A DNA stretch of 64,000 nucleotides, taken from contig NC_008260.1 of the NCBI RefSeq assembly GCF_000009365.1, positions 338,501 to 402,500 of the forward strand, read 5' to 3'. How positions within the stretch are numbered: the first letter of the stretch is position 1; every line of letters starts with the position of its first letter. Shown one piece after another: positions 1-8,724 of the stretch. The position numbers were made by a program, and so were the translations under genes. Source of the stretch: Alcanivorax borkumensis SK2 (GTDB lineage Bacteria; Pseudomonadota; Gammaproteobacteria; Pseudomonadales; Alcanivoracaceae). The notes beneath the pieces are model-generated. The model was not told where the DNA came from. It made no database searches and was given only the letters and a program-made list of their open reading frames with translations.

Positions 1-303
1 GCCGTCGGCACGCACGGTACGGCGAAGCAGGCATTGTTCTTCATCATCCAGCTCCCGTTCGATCAGCCATTGCTGTGCGGCAGCGTTGTTGCGCAGGTCG
101 AAGGTGGCCAGCACTTCGGCGCGGTCGTGGCCGTGGCGAACAATCGATGAGTCGGCCCTGTTCCCTAGGGTGAGCCCTAGGGCATCGATGATGACAGATT
201 TGCCTGCCCCGGTTTCGCCGCTGATGGCGGTGAGCCCATTTTCGGGCTCTAGCTCCAGCTGGTCAACGGTGGCAAAGTGGCGAACGCTTAAGTGGGTCAG
301 CAT
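1..303 (-). CDS. recN: DNA repair ATPase RecN, N-terminal part (cut by window edge)
   Basis: RecN is an SMC-like ATPase that acts at double-strand breaks during recombinational repair. Only the first 101 residues lie in the window; the rest is beyond position 1. The protein starts MLTHLSVRHF, and the Walker A motif GETGAGKS sits at residues 29-36, followed by the IIDALGLTLG helix typical of SMC/RecN heads. It is read on the minus strand, away from the heat-shock genes. recN beside grpE/hrcA is a common gammaproteobacterial arrangement. No LexA-type CTGT-N8-ACAG box was seen in the short upstream spacer, so SOS control is not supported from this sequence. Confidence 0.93.
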   Translation of the reverse strand, partial: MLTHLSVRHFATVDQLELEPENGLTAISGETGAGKSVIIDALGLTLGNRADSSIVRHGHDRAEVLATFDLRNNAAAQQWLIERELDDEEQCLLRRTVRADG

Positions 304-333
304 GGTGTTCCTCTGCAACAGGCGAAATCGTGA

Positions 334-861
334 TTAGGTGGTCGTTCTTTGGGTTTGAATCACTTGGGTGCCGGCGAGGTGGTCGTGCAGGCAGCGGCGG
401 TCTGAGCGGAAAATCAATAACGGGTCGATAAGCATGATCAGGTTGATGCCGGGCAGCTGGGCGAGCACGTGGAAAACAAAATAACGTAGCCCGTAGAGTT
501 TGCCGGCGGGAACGCTGTCCTGTTCCATGCCGACGATACGCATGTCGAGAAGGGCTTTGCCAATGGTTTGCTGGCGGTTAAAGAGTAGCCAGCCTTGCAG
601 GGCTAGGAAGATCAGCTCCCCGGCGATGAACAGGCCGATGCTGGTGGTCAAGCTGATAGTGCCGCTGCTTTGCATCATGGCGTCCCAGATCCCGCTGAAA
701 TAGATGATTGGGCCGATAATGACCATTTGCACTAGGCCATCAATGATTGCGCCGAGAAAGCGATACAGTCGGCTGGCCAGTTCAGGGGCTCCGGGGTTGT
801 TTGGCTTCTGGGTTATGCTGTCCGGAGTCTGGTAAGGATTGCTTGGGGTTTCGCCGGTCAT
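334..861 (-). CDS. RDD-family integral membrane protein
   Basis: A 175-residue membrane protein of the RDD family, whose function is poorly known (some members are linked to ion transport). A hydrophilic Pro/Asn-rich head of about 28 residues precedes the R-L-Y-R-F-L-G-A-I-I-D-G segment that carries the family Arg and Asp. Three hydrophobic segments follow (about residues 34-58, 72-95 and 125-150). The end is basic. It lies 30 bp upstream of recN on the same strand and may be co-transcribed with it. Family assignment rests on the motif and topology; no substrate can be inferred. Confidence 0.75.
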   Translation of the reverse strand: MTGETPSNPYQTPDSITQKPNNPGAPELASRLYRFLGAIIDGLVQMVIIGPIIYFSGIWDAMMQSSGTISLTTSIGLFIAGELIFLALQGWLLFNRQQTIGKALLDMRIVGMEQDSVPAGKLYGLRYFVFHVLAQLPGINLIMLIDPLLIFRSDRRCLHDHLAGTQVIQTQRTTT

Positions 862-949
862 GATGACATCCTTGCAATGATGACTGTTCTTATGGTCAGT
901 GCCGGTTAATGGTAGGGGATTCGCGCTGGGAGTGTAAGCCCCTGCTCAA

Positions 950-978
950 TGAAATCCGGCTACGGTTCTCTATATAAT
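950..978 (+). promoter_or_regulatory. Probable sigma-70 promoter of hrcA
   Basis: A perfect -10 hexamer TATAAT lies at 973-978, 31 bp before the hrcA start codon. The -35 position (about 950-955) is poor. No CIRCE inverted repeat (TTAGCACTC-N9-GAGTGCTAA) is visible, so hrcA does not appear to autoregulate through that element. Confidence 0.4.
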
Positions 979-1009
979 AGTGCGGCGATTTTCTGGTACA
1001 TATACACCT

Positions 1010-2059
1010 ATGACAAAGCTGGATCTCAACGAACGCAAGCAGCGCCTGCTGATGACACTGGTCGAGCGGCATATCCGTGACGGCCAGCCGGTGGGCTCGA
1101 AAACGCTGGCCAGCGGTAGCGGCTTGGCAGTGAGTCCTGCCACTGTGCGCAATATCATGTCGGAGCTTGAAGAGTTGGGGGTGTTGAGTAGCCCGCACAC
1201 TTCGGCGGGGCGAGTTCCCACAGAGCTGGGTTACCGGCTGTACGTGGATTCGCTATTGGCGACCAGCGTGATGGAGCGCCCGGATCATCGGCATTTGAAA
1301 AAAGAGCTGCGTCAGTTGCTGGCGCCGGAGCAGTCTTCCCAGGAGTTGATCGCCCAGGCATCGAAAACCCTGGCGGAATTGACGCGCATGGCCGGGCTGG
1401 TGGCGGTGCCCCGTCGCGAGGTGTCTACTCTGCGCCAGGTGGAATTTCTGCCATTGTCGGGCAAGCGGGTGCTGGTGGTGCTGGTGGTCAATCGCTCCGA
1501 AGTGCAGAACCGGATTATTCATACCGACCGGGATTACGATGGAGTGGAATTGCGCCAGGCGGCTAACTACATCAACCATACCTATGCAGGCTGGGACTTG
1601 AACAGCATTTGCGATGGTTTGCTCGATACCATGAATACGGATCGCCAGCAGATGGATGCGCTGATGCAGACGGCGGTGGCTGTGGCGGATAAGGCGCTGC
1701 GTACTGAGCGTCCCGACTCTGATTATGTGGTATCCGGGGAATCCAACCTGATTCAGACCGCTGAGGCGGAAAATTTGGGGCAGCTACGTAACTTGTTTGA
1801 TGCCTTTAATCATAAGCGTGACATTTTGCATTTGCTTGAACGCTCCATGAAAGCCGATGGGGTGCAGATCTTTATCGGCCGAGAATCAGGGTTTCAGCCG
1901 TTTGAGGATTATTCGCTGATTTCCGCTCCTTACACGACGGATGATGGTCCGATGGGGGTGTTGGCAGTGGTTGGTCCCACCCGCATGGATTATGGGAAAG
2001 TTATCCCCACTGTGGACATCACCGCTAAGATCCTCTCAGCGGCGCTTACCCAGCTTTAA
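1010..2059 (+). CDS. hrcA: Heat-inducible transcription repressor HrcA
   Basis: HrcA represses class I heat-shock genes by binding CIRCE operators, with GroEL modulating its activity. The 349-residue protein has an N-terminal winged helix (about residues 5-75, including VGSKTLASGSGLAVSPATVR and the MSELEELG helix) and then the GAF-like dimerisation region. ATG 1010 gives the family start MTKLDLNERKQ; an in-frame upstream start at 980 would add ten unconserved residues. It heads the grpE-dnaK-dnaJ cluster. Among gammaproteobacteria hrcA is patchy. No CIRCE site was seen in this locus, so its targets (groESL is the usual one) are probably elsewhere. Confidence 0.93.
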   Translation: MTKLDLNERKQRLLMTLVERHIRDGQPVGSKTLASGSGLAVSPATVRNIMSELEELGVLSSPHTSAGRVPTELGYRLYVDSLLATSVMERPDHRHLKKELRQLLAPEQSSQELIAQASKTLAELTRMAGLVAVPRREVSTLRQVEFLPLSGKRVLVVLVVNRSEVQNRIIHTDRDYDGVELRQAANYINHTYAGWDLNSICDGLLDTMNTDRQQMDALMQTAVAVADKALRTERPDSDYVVSGESNLIQTAEAENLGQLRNLFDAFNHKRDILHLLERSMKADGVQIFIGRESGFQPFEDYSLISAPYTTDDGPMGVLAVVGPTRMDYGKVIPTVDITAKILSAALTQL

Positions 2060-2067
2060 AATAACCC

Positions 2068-2223
2068 ACAAGCTACAACGCAAATCGGCGTGCCCTGTGT
2101 TGCGGTCTTTCTCGCGGCAATTAATCGGCGAGCGGCGTGTTTCCTTGGTTGGATCGCGGGTTATTATGCTGTGATGAATGGCTGCCGCTTGGCCCGTGTT
2201 GCGATTTGAAGCTTGAGGCTTGT
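2068..2223. repeat. Imperfect inverted-repeat spacer between hrcA and grpE
   Basis: The spacer is bounded by ACAAGCTACAAC (2068-2079) and GAAGCTTGAGGCTTGT (2208-2223), which share the ACAAGC/GCTTGT ends. A nested CAAATC (2081-2086)/GATTTG (2203-2208) pair lies inside. The vocabulary (AGCTTGAGGCTTGT, AGCTACAAC) matches the much cleaner element at 33601-33740, so this may be a decayed copy of the same family. The grpE promoter begins just after it. Confidence 0.35.
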
Positions 2224-2233
2224 CATTTCCCCC

Positions 2234-2262
2234 CTTGAATCCTGCCCGATAGTTCCCATATC
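2234..2262 (+). promoter_or_regulatory. Sigma-32 heat-shock promoter of grpE
   Basis: CTTGA at 2234-2238 preceded by a C-run, a 15-base spacer, then TCCCATAT at 2254-2261. Element content and spacing are the same as in the E. coli dnaK P1 promoter (CTTGA-N15-CCCCATTT). It lies about 50 bp before the grpE start codon. This points to RpoH control of grpE. Confidence 0.8.
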
Positions 2263-2309
2263 TTTGCCCGCTTTCCTGGAAAAGCCCGGATAGGGATGTG
2301 GAGTGACCA

Positions 2310-2882
2310 ATGAGTGAGCAGGAAAAAGATCAGAACAATGCCGAACCACAGGTAGAAACGGTTGAAGAACAGCAAGCTGCGGCCGCTGCAGAGGCGGTTG
2401 AGCCCACCGCTGAAGAGAAGCTGGCTGAAGTAGAAGTGGAGCTGGCCAAGGTTAAGAAGGCATTGGCTGAAGCGGATGTCCGTGCACAGGCGGAAGTGCA
2501 GAATGTGCGTAAGCGCGCCGAGCGTGACGTGCAGCATGCCCGCAAGTTCGCTTTGGAGAAGTTTGCCGGTGATCTGCTAAGTGTGGCGGACAACTTGGAG
2601 CGTGGTCTAGCGGCGCTGGATGCCGAAGACGATGCACTAAAGGGCGCCCGTGAAGGTATCGAGTTGACGCTGAAGTCTCTGTTGGACGCGTTTGCCCGTT
2701 ATAACATCGAACAGATTAATCCCGCAGACGAGCCGTTTAACCCCGAATTGCATGAAGCGATGACCATGGTGCCGGTGCCCAATGTGGACCCCAATAGCGT
2801 GATTGAAGTGCTAGAAAAAGGCTACCAGCTGAATGGTCGTCTGATTCGCCCGGCTCGGGTGGTGGTTAGTAAGGCTCCTTGA
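2310..2882 (+). CDS. grpE: Nucleotide exchange factor GrpE
   Basis: GrpE releases ADP from DnaK and acts as a thermosensor of the cytosolic Hsp70 cycle. The 190-residue protein has an acidic, Ala/Glu-rich N-terminus (residues 1-50), a long coiled coil (about 45-110, with the conserved AEVQNVRKRAERDV region), and the C-terminal beta-wing with the signature YNIEQINPADEPFNPELHEAM and MVPVPNVDPNSV. The length is near the usual 190-200. It is transcribed from its own sigma-32 promoter and lies 219 bp upstream of dnaK, which has a second one. Confidence 0.97.
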   Translation: MSEQEKDQNNAEPQVETVEEQQAAAAAEAVEPTAEEKLAEVEVELAKVKKALAEADVRAQAEVQNVRKRAERDVQHARKFALEKFAGDLLSVADNLERGLAALDAEDDALKGAREGIELTLKSLLDAFARYNIEQINPADEPFNPELHEAMTMVPVPNVDPNSVIEVLEKGYQLNGRLIRPARVVVSKAP

Positions 2883-2995
2883 TAGGTGTTTGACCCGCCG
2901 CTTGAGCTTGATATTAGGTGTGAAAGTGGCGCCGGCTGCGGGCTTTGGCCTCAAAGTGATTACAGAAGTTGAAGCACTGAAAATCGACAAGCTCC

Positions 2996-3023
2996 CTTGA
3001 AATGATGGCAACGAACGCCATAT
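2996..3023 (+). promoter_or_regulatory. Sigma-32 heat-shock promoter of dnaK
   Basis: CTTGA at 2996-3000, a 15-base spacer, then CGCCATAT at 3016-3023. This is the same spacing as the grpE promoter above and E. coli dnaK P1. It leaves an 80-base 5' UTR ending in the ribosome site GAAGGAGA before ATG 3102. No CIRCE repeat is present in this spacer. Confidence 0.8.
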
Positions 3024-3101
3024 AGGAGCCAGACGAGTTAATAATTCAACTGCCTGGGGCGCCGAAAGGGTTCCGGCTAGTGTGAAGGAGATAGAACGAC
3101 T

Positions 3102-5027
3102 ATGGGTAAGATTATCGGTATCGACCTAGGTACGACCAATAGCTGCGTGGCCGTGCTGGAAGGTGACAAAGCTAAGGTTATCGAAAACGCAGAGGGCGCT
3201 CGCACAACGCCGTCCATTATCGCCTACACCGACGATAAAGAAACTTTGGTTGGCCAGGCTGCCAAGCGTCAGGCGGTGACGAACCCGGAAAACACTCTGT
3301 ATGCGGTGAAGCGTCTGATCGGCCGTCGTTTTGACGACAAGGTGGTTCAGAAGGACATCAAGATGGTGCCCTACAAGATCACCAAGGCTGACAATGGTGA
3401 CGCCTGGGTAGAAGTGAAGGGCGAGAAAATGGCGCCGCCGCAGATTTCTGCGCAAGTGCTGAAGAAAATGAAGAAGACCGCGGAAGACTACTTGGGTGAG
3501 GCTGTCACTGAGGCCGTTATCACCGTGCCGGCTTACTTCAACGATTCCCAGCGCCAAGCCACCAAAGATGCCGGTCGCATCGCTGGCTTGGATGTGAAGC
3601 GTATTATCAACGAGCCCACTGCGGCTGCTCTAGCTTATGGCCTAGATAAGAAAGGTGGTGATCGCACCATCGCTGTGTATGACTTGGGTGGTGGTACTTT
3701 CGATATCTCAATTATCGAAATCGCCGAAGTGGATGGCGAGCATCAGTTTGAAGTGTTGGCCACAAATGGTGACACCTTCTTGGGTGGTGAAGATTTCGAC
3801 TTGGCATTGATCAACTTCTTAGCTGATCAGTTCAAGGCGGATTCCGGGATCGATCTGGGCGGCGACCCGCTGGCTATGCAGCGTCTGAAAGAGGCGGCTG
3901 AAAAAGCTAAAATCGAGCTGTCTTCCGCCGAACAGACGGAAGTTAATCTGCCGTACATTACTGCCGACAGCACTGGGCCCAAGCACTTGGTGGTGAAGGT
4001 GACGCGCGCCAAGCTGGAGTCTTTGGTGGGTGATCTGGTGACCCGTTCACTTGAGCCGTGTAAAACCGCATTGGCGGATGCTGGGGTGAAAACGGCCGAT
4101 ATCACGGATGTGATTTTGGTGGGTGGTCAGACCCGTATGCCAATGGTGCAGAAGAGCGTTACTGAGTTCTTCGGCAAAGAGCCGCGCAAAGACGTTAACC
4201 CGGACGAAGCAGTTGCCATGGGTGCTGCGATTCAGGGTGCGGTACTGAGCGGTGACGTAACCGACGTGCTGTTGCTGGACGTGACTCCGCTGACCTTGGG
4301 TATTGAAACCATGGGTGGCGTGATGACTCCGCTGATCGAGAAAAACACCACTATTCCGACCAATGCGTCGCAGGTGTTCTCCACGGCGGATGACAACCAG
4401 ACGGCCGTGACCGTGCACGTGTTGCAGGGTGAGCGTAAGCAAGCGAGCCAGAACAAGTCGTTGGGCCAGTTCAATCTGGAAGATATCCCGCCGGCGCCGC
4501 GCGGTATGCCGCAGATCGAAGTGACCTTCGACATTGATGCCAACGGTATTTTGCACGTGGGTGCGAAAGACAAGGCTACCGGTAAAGAGCAAACCATTCA
4601 GATCAAGGCTTCTTCTGGTCTGTCTGATGAAGAAATTGATCAAATGGTGCAGGACGCCGAAGCTCACGCGGACGAAGATAAAAAGTTCGAAGAGCTGGTG
4701 CAGACTCGCAACCAGGCGGATCACTTAGTGCATGCTACCCGCAAAACGCTTGAAGAAGCGGGTGACAAGGCCACCGATGAAGAGAAAGAAGCCATCACCA
4801 AAGCCGTGGACGAGCTGGAAGAAGCCGCCAAGGGCAGCGACAAGGATGACATCGAAGCCAAAATCAAGGCGCTGTCTGAAGTGTCCGCACCGCTGGCCGA
4901 GAAAATGTACGCCGAGCAAGCTCAGCAGGCCCAAGGCGCTGCCGGTGCTGAAGGTGAGCAGCCGCAAGCGGGTGATGACGTAGTCGACGCAGAGTTTGAA
5001 GAAGTCGACGACGACAAGAAGAAGTAA
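3102..5027 (+). CDS. dnaK: Chaperone DnaK (Hsp70)
   Basis: ATP-dependent cytosolic chaperone working with DnaJ and GrpE. The 641-residue protein begins [21 protein letters not shown] (phosphate-1 motif) and carries the [14 protein letters not shown] phosphate-2 loop, the [14 protein letters not shown] adenosine motif, the [14 protein letters not shown] linker and substrate domain, and an acidic Gln/Ala-rich tail ending in EEVDDDKKK. Length and motifs match full-length bacterial DnaK. It is followed at 101 bp by dnaJ; the spacer holds a strong GC-rich inverted repeat that could lower dnaJ expression relative to dnaK. Confidence 0.99.
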
Positions 5028-5036
5028 GTAACGCCT

Positions 5037-5106
5037 GACGCCTGACGCCGGACGTTGGATGCGGATGCTCTTTGGCTTCTGTGTCTGGCCTCCGGCGTCG
5101 GGCGTC
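5037..5106. repeat. Inverted repeat between dnaK and dnaJ (GACGCCTGACG family)
   Basis: Two 16-base arms (5037-5052 and 5091-5106) are complementary except for one G-U pair. They are built from the GACGCC-T/C-GACGCCGGA motif and separated by 38 bases. There is no T-run, so it is not a standard terminator. Related direct motifs (CGTCCGACG) occur at 8657-8687 and near 6477, suggesting a dispersed short repeat family. Confidence 0.7.
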
Positions 5107-5128
5107 TGGCTAAGCCAAAGGCTTATCT

Positions 5129-6259
5129 ATGTCCAAGCGTGATTATTATGAAGTGTTGGGTGCGGCGAAAGATGCCAGTGCCCAAGACCTAAAAAAGGCT
5201 TATCGCCGGCTGGCGATGAAATACCATCCGGACCGTAACCCGGATGATAAAGAGGCGTTGGCCAAATTTAAGGAAGCGAAAGAAGCCTACGAAGTCCTCG
5301 CCGACGAGCAGAAGCGCGCGGCCTATGACCAGTTCGGCCATGCCGGCGTTAATGGTCAGGGCGGTGGGCCAGGTGCTGGCGCGGGTGCTGGCGGCTTCGG
5401 TGATATTTTTGGTGACATCTTCGGCGACATATTTGGTGGCGCTGGCGGCGGCGGCGGACGTCGCGGCCCGTCCCGGGGTGCGGATCTGCGTTATACGTTG
5501 GAGCTGAGCCTAGAGCAGGCTGTGCGCGGTTGCGATGAAAAAATTCGCATTCCCACCTGGGATAGTTGTGATGTTTGCCATGGTAGTGGCGCGAAGGAAG
5601 GTAGCCAGCCAGTAACGTGCACCACTTGTGGCGGCGTCGGTCAAGTGCGTATGCAGCAGGGCTTCTTCACCGTGCAGCAAGCGTGCCCAACCTGTAAGGG
5701 TGAAGGCAAGATTATTAAAGACCCTTGCGGTAACTGTGGGGGGCAAGGCCGTGTACAGAACACCAAGACCCTGTCGGTGAAGATTCCTGCCGGAGTGGAT
5801 ACCGGTGACCGCATTCGTCTTGCTGGTGAAGGCGAGGCGGGCGTGCACGGTGCGCCGTCTGGTGACTTGTACGTTCAGGTGGCTGTACGTGAACACGATA
5901 TCTTCCAGCGTGACGGCGACAATTTGTATTGTGAAGTGCCGATCAGTTTTGTTGATGCCACTTTGGGTGGTGAGCTGGATGTGCCCACGCTGAATGGCAA
6001 GGTTAAGCTGAAAGTCCCGGCGGAAACCCAGAGCGGTAAGCTGTTCCGTTTGCGCGGCAAGGGTGTGGCGCCGGTACGTGGTGGCGCCCCGGGAGATTTG
6101 TTGTGCAAGGTGGTGATTGAAACGCCAGTGAAGTTGTCTAGCGAGCAGAAAGAGTTGTTGCGTAAATTCCAGGAATCTCTGGAGAGCGGCGGCAATCGTC
6201 ACAACCCACGCAAGAATAACTGGTTCGAAGGCGTTAAGCGTTTTTTCGATACCAAGTAA
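5129..6259 (+). CDS. dnaJ: Co-chaperone DnaJ (Hsp40)
   Basis: Stimulates DnaK ATPase and delivers substrates. The 376-residue protein has all type I parts: J domain (1-70) with the HPD motif in AMKYHPDRN, a Gly/Phe linker with a threefold FGDI repeat (about residues 90-105), four zinc motifs [24 protein letters not shown] and CGNCGGQG, and the C-terminal beta-barrel substrate domains. It ends 14 bp before a strong intrinsic terminator that closes the heat-shock cluster. Confidence 0.98.
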   Translation: MSKRDYYEVLGAAKDASAQDLKKAYRRLAMKYHPDRNPDDKEALAKFKEAKEAYEVLADEQKRAAYDQFGHAGVNGQGGGPGAGAGAGGFGDIFGDIFGDIFGGAGGGGGRRGPSRGADLRYTLELSLEQAVRGCDEKIRIPTWDSCDVCHGSGAKEGSQPVTCTTCGGVGQVRMQQGFFTVQQACPTCKGEGKIIKDPCGNCGGQGRVQNTKTLSVKIPAGVDTGDRIRLAGEGEAGVHGAPSGDLYVQVAVREHDIFQRDGDNLYCEVPISFVDATLGGELDVPTLNGKVKLKVPAETQSGKLFRLRGKGVAPVRGGAPGDLLCKVVIETPVKLSSEQKELLRKFQESLESGGNRHNPRKNNWFEGVKRFFDTK

Positions 6260-6272
6260 GGGTTGGCGTAAT

Positions 6273-6309
6273 AAAAAAGCCCGGCGTGGTTTCCGCTCCG
6301 GGCTTTTTT
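6273..6309 (+). terminator. Intrinsic terminator after dnaJ
   Basis: Perfect 12-base arms AAAAAAGCCCGG (6273-6284) and CCGGGCTTTTTT (6298-6309) around a 13-base loop. The stem ends in a T-run and lies 14 bp past the dnaJ stop. Confidence 0.93.
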
Positions 6310-6374
6310 GTGGGCCTTGTCCGTGTGCTGGAGGTTTTGCTCATTGCTGCTAGGAAGGTGTTCGTTGTTGCGCG

Positions 6375-6402
6375 ATGACCCTATCGCCCTTTCTGCTAGA
6401 AT
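6375..6402 (+). promoter_or_regulatory. Candidate promoter of dapB
   Basis: ATGACC (6375-6380), a 16-base spacer and TAGAAT (6397-6402) match sigma-70 hexamers at 4/6 and 5/6. They lie about 105 bp before dapB and after the dnaJ terminator, so dapB is expected to have its own promoter here. Confidence 0.45.
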
Positions 6403-6452
6403 AAGCAGCTTGATACCAGGCTCTCTTCGCTTCGTTTTCCCGTTTGGGTTGA

Positions 6453-7334
<882 letters not shown>

Positions 7335-7366
7335 GTGTGCCACTGGTCTATCAACGGGATTGCTGC

Positions 7367-7395
7367 GTGACAGCGGGGCCACAAAGCCCTAAAAT
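7367..7395 (+). promoter_or_regulatory. Sigma-70 promoter ahead of carAB
   Basis: GTGACA (7367-7372), a 17-base spacer and TAAAAT (7390-7395): each hexamer is 5/6 and the spacing is optimal. Transcription would begin near 7402. That leaves a roughly 130-nt leader that contains an intrinsic terminator before carA. Confidence 0.65.
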
Positions 7396-7410
7396 AGCGC
7401 GCAGCCCGTG

Positions 7411-7443
7411 ATGGGCGTGCGGGGCGCCGAATTAAGAATTTAG
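7411..7443 (+). CDS. Possible carAB leader peptide (10 codons)
   Basis: ATG at 7411 opens a frame encoding MGVRGAELRI with the TAG stop at 7441-7443, immediately before the terminator stem that starts at 7444. A ribosome finishing on this stop would cover the 5' arm of the hairpin. No Shine-Dalgarno is visible, and the ORF is short enough to arise by chance. Its position between the promoter and the terminator is the only reason to list it. Confidence 0.25.
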   Translation: MGVRGAELRI

Positions 7444-7477
7444 AAAAAGCGAGGTGGAGGAATCCATCTCGCTTTTT
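7444..7477 (+). terminator. Intrinsic terminator in the carAB leader (possible attenuator)
   Basis: Arms AAAAAGCGAGGTGGA (7444-7458) and TCCATCTCGCTTTTT (7463-7477) pair throughout with a single G-U around a GGAA loop and end in a T-run. It may simply end the dapB transcript. However, the good promoter at 7367-7395 lies upstream of it, so carAB transcripts from that promoter must read through. Confidence 0.85.
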
Positions 7478-7530
7478 TGCGAGCGCACCCGCCGCAGATC
7501 TCCCTATTCCCTATCAGCCTGGAGGTTGCG

Positions 7531-8655
7531 TTGACGGTTCCCGCCATTCTCGCTCTTGAAGACGGAAGCATCTTTCGGGGTGTTGCAATCGGTGCCACGG
7601 GTGAAACCGTGGGTGAGGTGGTGTTTAACACCGCCATGACTGGCTATCAGGAGATCCTGACGGATCCTTCCTATGCCAAGCAGATTGTAACCCTTACCTA
7701 TCCGCATATTGGTAACACTGGCGTCACTGCCGAGGATGAAGAGTCCTCTCGAATCTGGGCCTCCGGCCTGGTGATTCGTGATCTGGCCATGACAGTGAGC
7801 AACTGGCGTAGTGAGCAATCTCTTTCGGACTACCTGCGTGATCGCAACATCGTTGCCATCGCCGATATCGACACGCGCCGCTTGACGCGCATTTTGCGTG
7901 ACAAAGGCGCCCTAAATGGCTGCATTTTGGCCGGCGAAAGTGTGGATGAAGCGCAGGCGCTTGCTGCGGCCAAGGGGTTTCCTGGCCTGAAAGGCATGGA
8001 CCTGGCCAAGGTGGTGAGTGTTGCCGAGCCTTATAGCTGGACAGAGTCCACCTGGGATCTGGAGCAGGGCCACACCGAGCAGGGTGAGACCCGCTTCCAT
8101 GTGGTGGCTTATGACTACGGTGTTAAGCGCAACATTCTGCGTATGTTGGCCGAGCGCGGCTGCAAGCTCACCGTGGTGCCGGCGCAAACGCCTGCATCCG
8201 AAGTGCTGGCGATGAAGCCGGATGGTGTCTTCCTGTCTAACGGACCCGGTGATCCGGAGCCCTGCGACTACGCGATTTCCGCGATTCAGGAAATTGTTGG
8301 CACCGGTTTGCCTGTGTTCGGCATCTGCTTGGGACATCAGTTGCTGGCGCTGGCCAGCGGTGCCAAATCCATGAAAATGGCTACCGGCCATCATGGTGCT
8401 AACCACCCGGTAAAAACTCTGGCCGATGACACGGTGATGATTACCAGTCAGAACCATGGTTTTGCGGTGGATATAGATACCTTGCCAGCCAACCTAAAGG
8501 TGACCCATGTGTCGCTGTTCGACGGCACCTTGCAAGGTATTGAGCGCACTGATGTGCCCGCCTTCAGTTTCCAGGGGCACCCGGAAGCGAGCCCGGGGCC
8601 GCGCGACTGTGCGCCATTGTTCGATCATTTCATCGAGCTGATGGAAGCGAAATAA
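7531..8655 (+). CDS. carA: Carbamoyl-phosphate synthase small subunit CarA
   Basis: Glutamine amidotransferase subunit that supplies ammonia to CarB for carbamoyl phosphate (arginine and pyrimidine synthesis). The start chosen is TTG 7531, seven bases after CTGGAGG, giving [17 protein letters not shown] and 374 residues. E. coli carA also uses TTG. An upstream in-frame start at 7477 would put the terminator stem inside the gene. The N-terminal domain carries [17 protein letters not shown]. The class I amidotransferase domain has the nucleophile Cys266 in FGICLGHQ and the His/Glu pair in GHPEASPGP. Confidence 0.96.
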   Translation: MTVPAILALEDGSIFRGVAIGATGETVGEVVFNTAMTGYQEILTDPSYAKQIVTLTYPHIGNTGVTAEDEESSRIWASGLVIRDLAMTVSNWRSEQSLSDYLRDRNIVAIADIDTRRLTRILRDKGALNGCILAGESVDEAQALAAAKGFPGLKGMDLAKVVSVAEPYSWTESTWDLEQGHTEQGETRFHVVAYDYGVKRNILRMLAERGCKLTVVPAQTPASEVLAMKPDGVFLSNGPGDPEPCDYAISAIQEIVGTGLPVFGICLGHQLLALASGAKSMKMATGHHGANHPVKTLADDTVMITSQNHGFAVDIDTLPANLKVTHVSLFDGTLQGIERTDVPAFSFQGHPEASPGPRDCAPLFDHFIELMEAK

Positions 8656-8656
8656 G

Positions 8657-8687
8657 CGTCCGACGTCCGACGCTCGACGTCTGACGC
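8657..8687. repeat. Short repeat array in the carA-carB spacer
   Basis: The spacer carries three to four tandem variants of CGTC-C/T-GACG (CGTCCGACG, CGTCCGACG, CTCGACG, CGTCTGACG). The same vocabulary forms the inverted repeat at 5037-5106. No coding function is seen. Confidence 0.6.
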
Positions 8688-8724
8688 GCTGGCAACTGAA
8701 ATTAACGTTTGACGGTTAGTGACT

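Noticed and set aside
2883..3101. CIRCE operator before dnaK (GAAGCACTG looked like a half-site)
   Set aside because: No matching second half at the right distance; the sigma-32 elements explain the region better.
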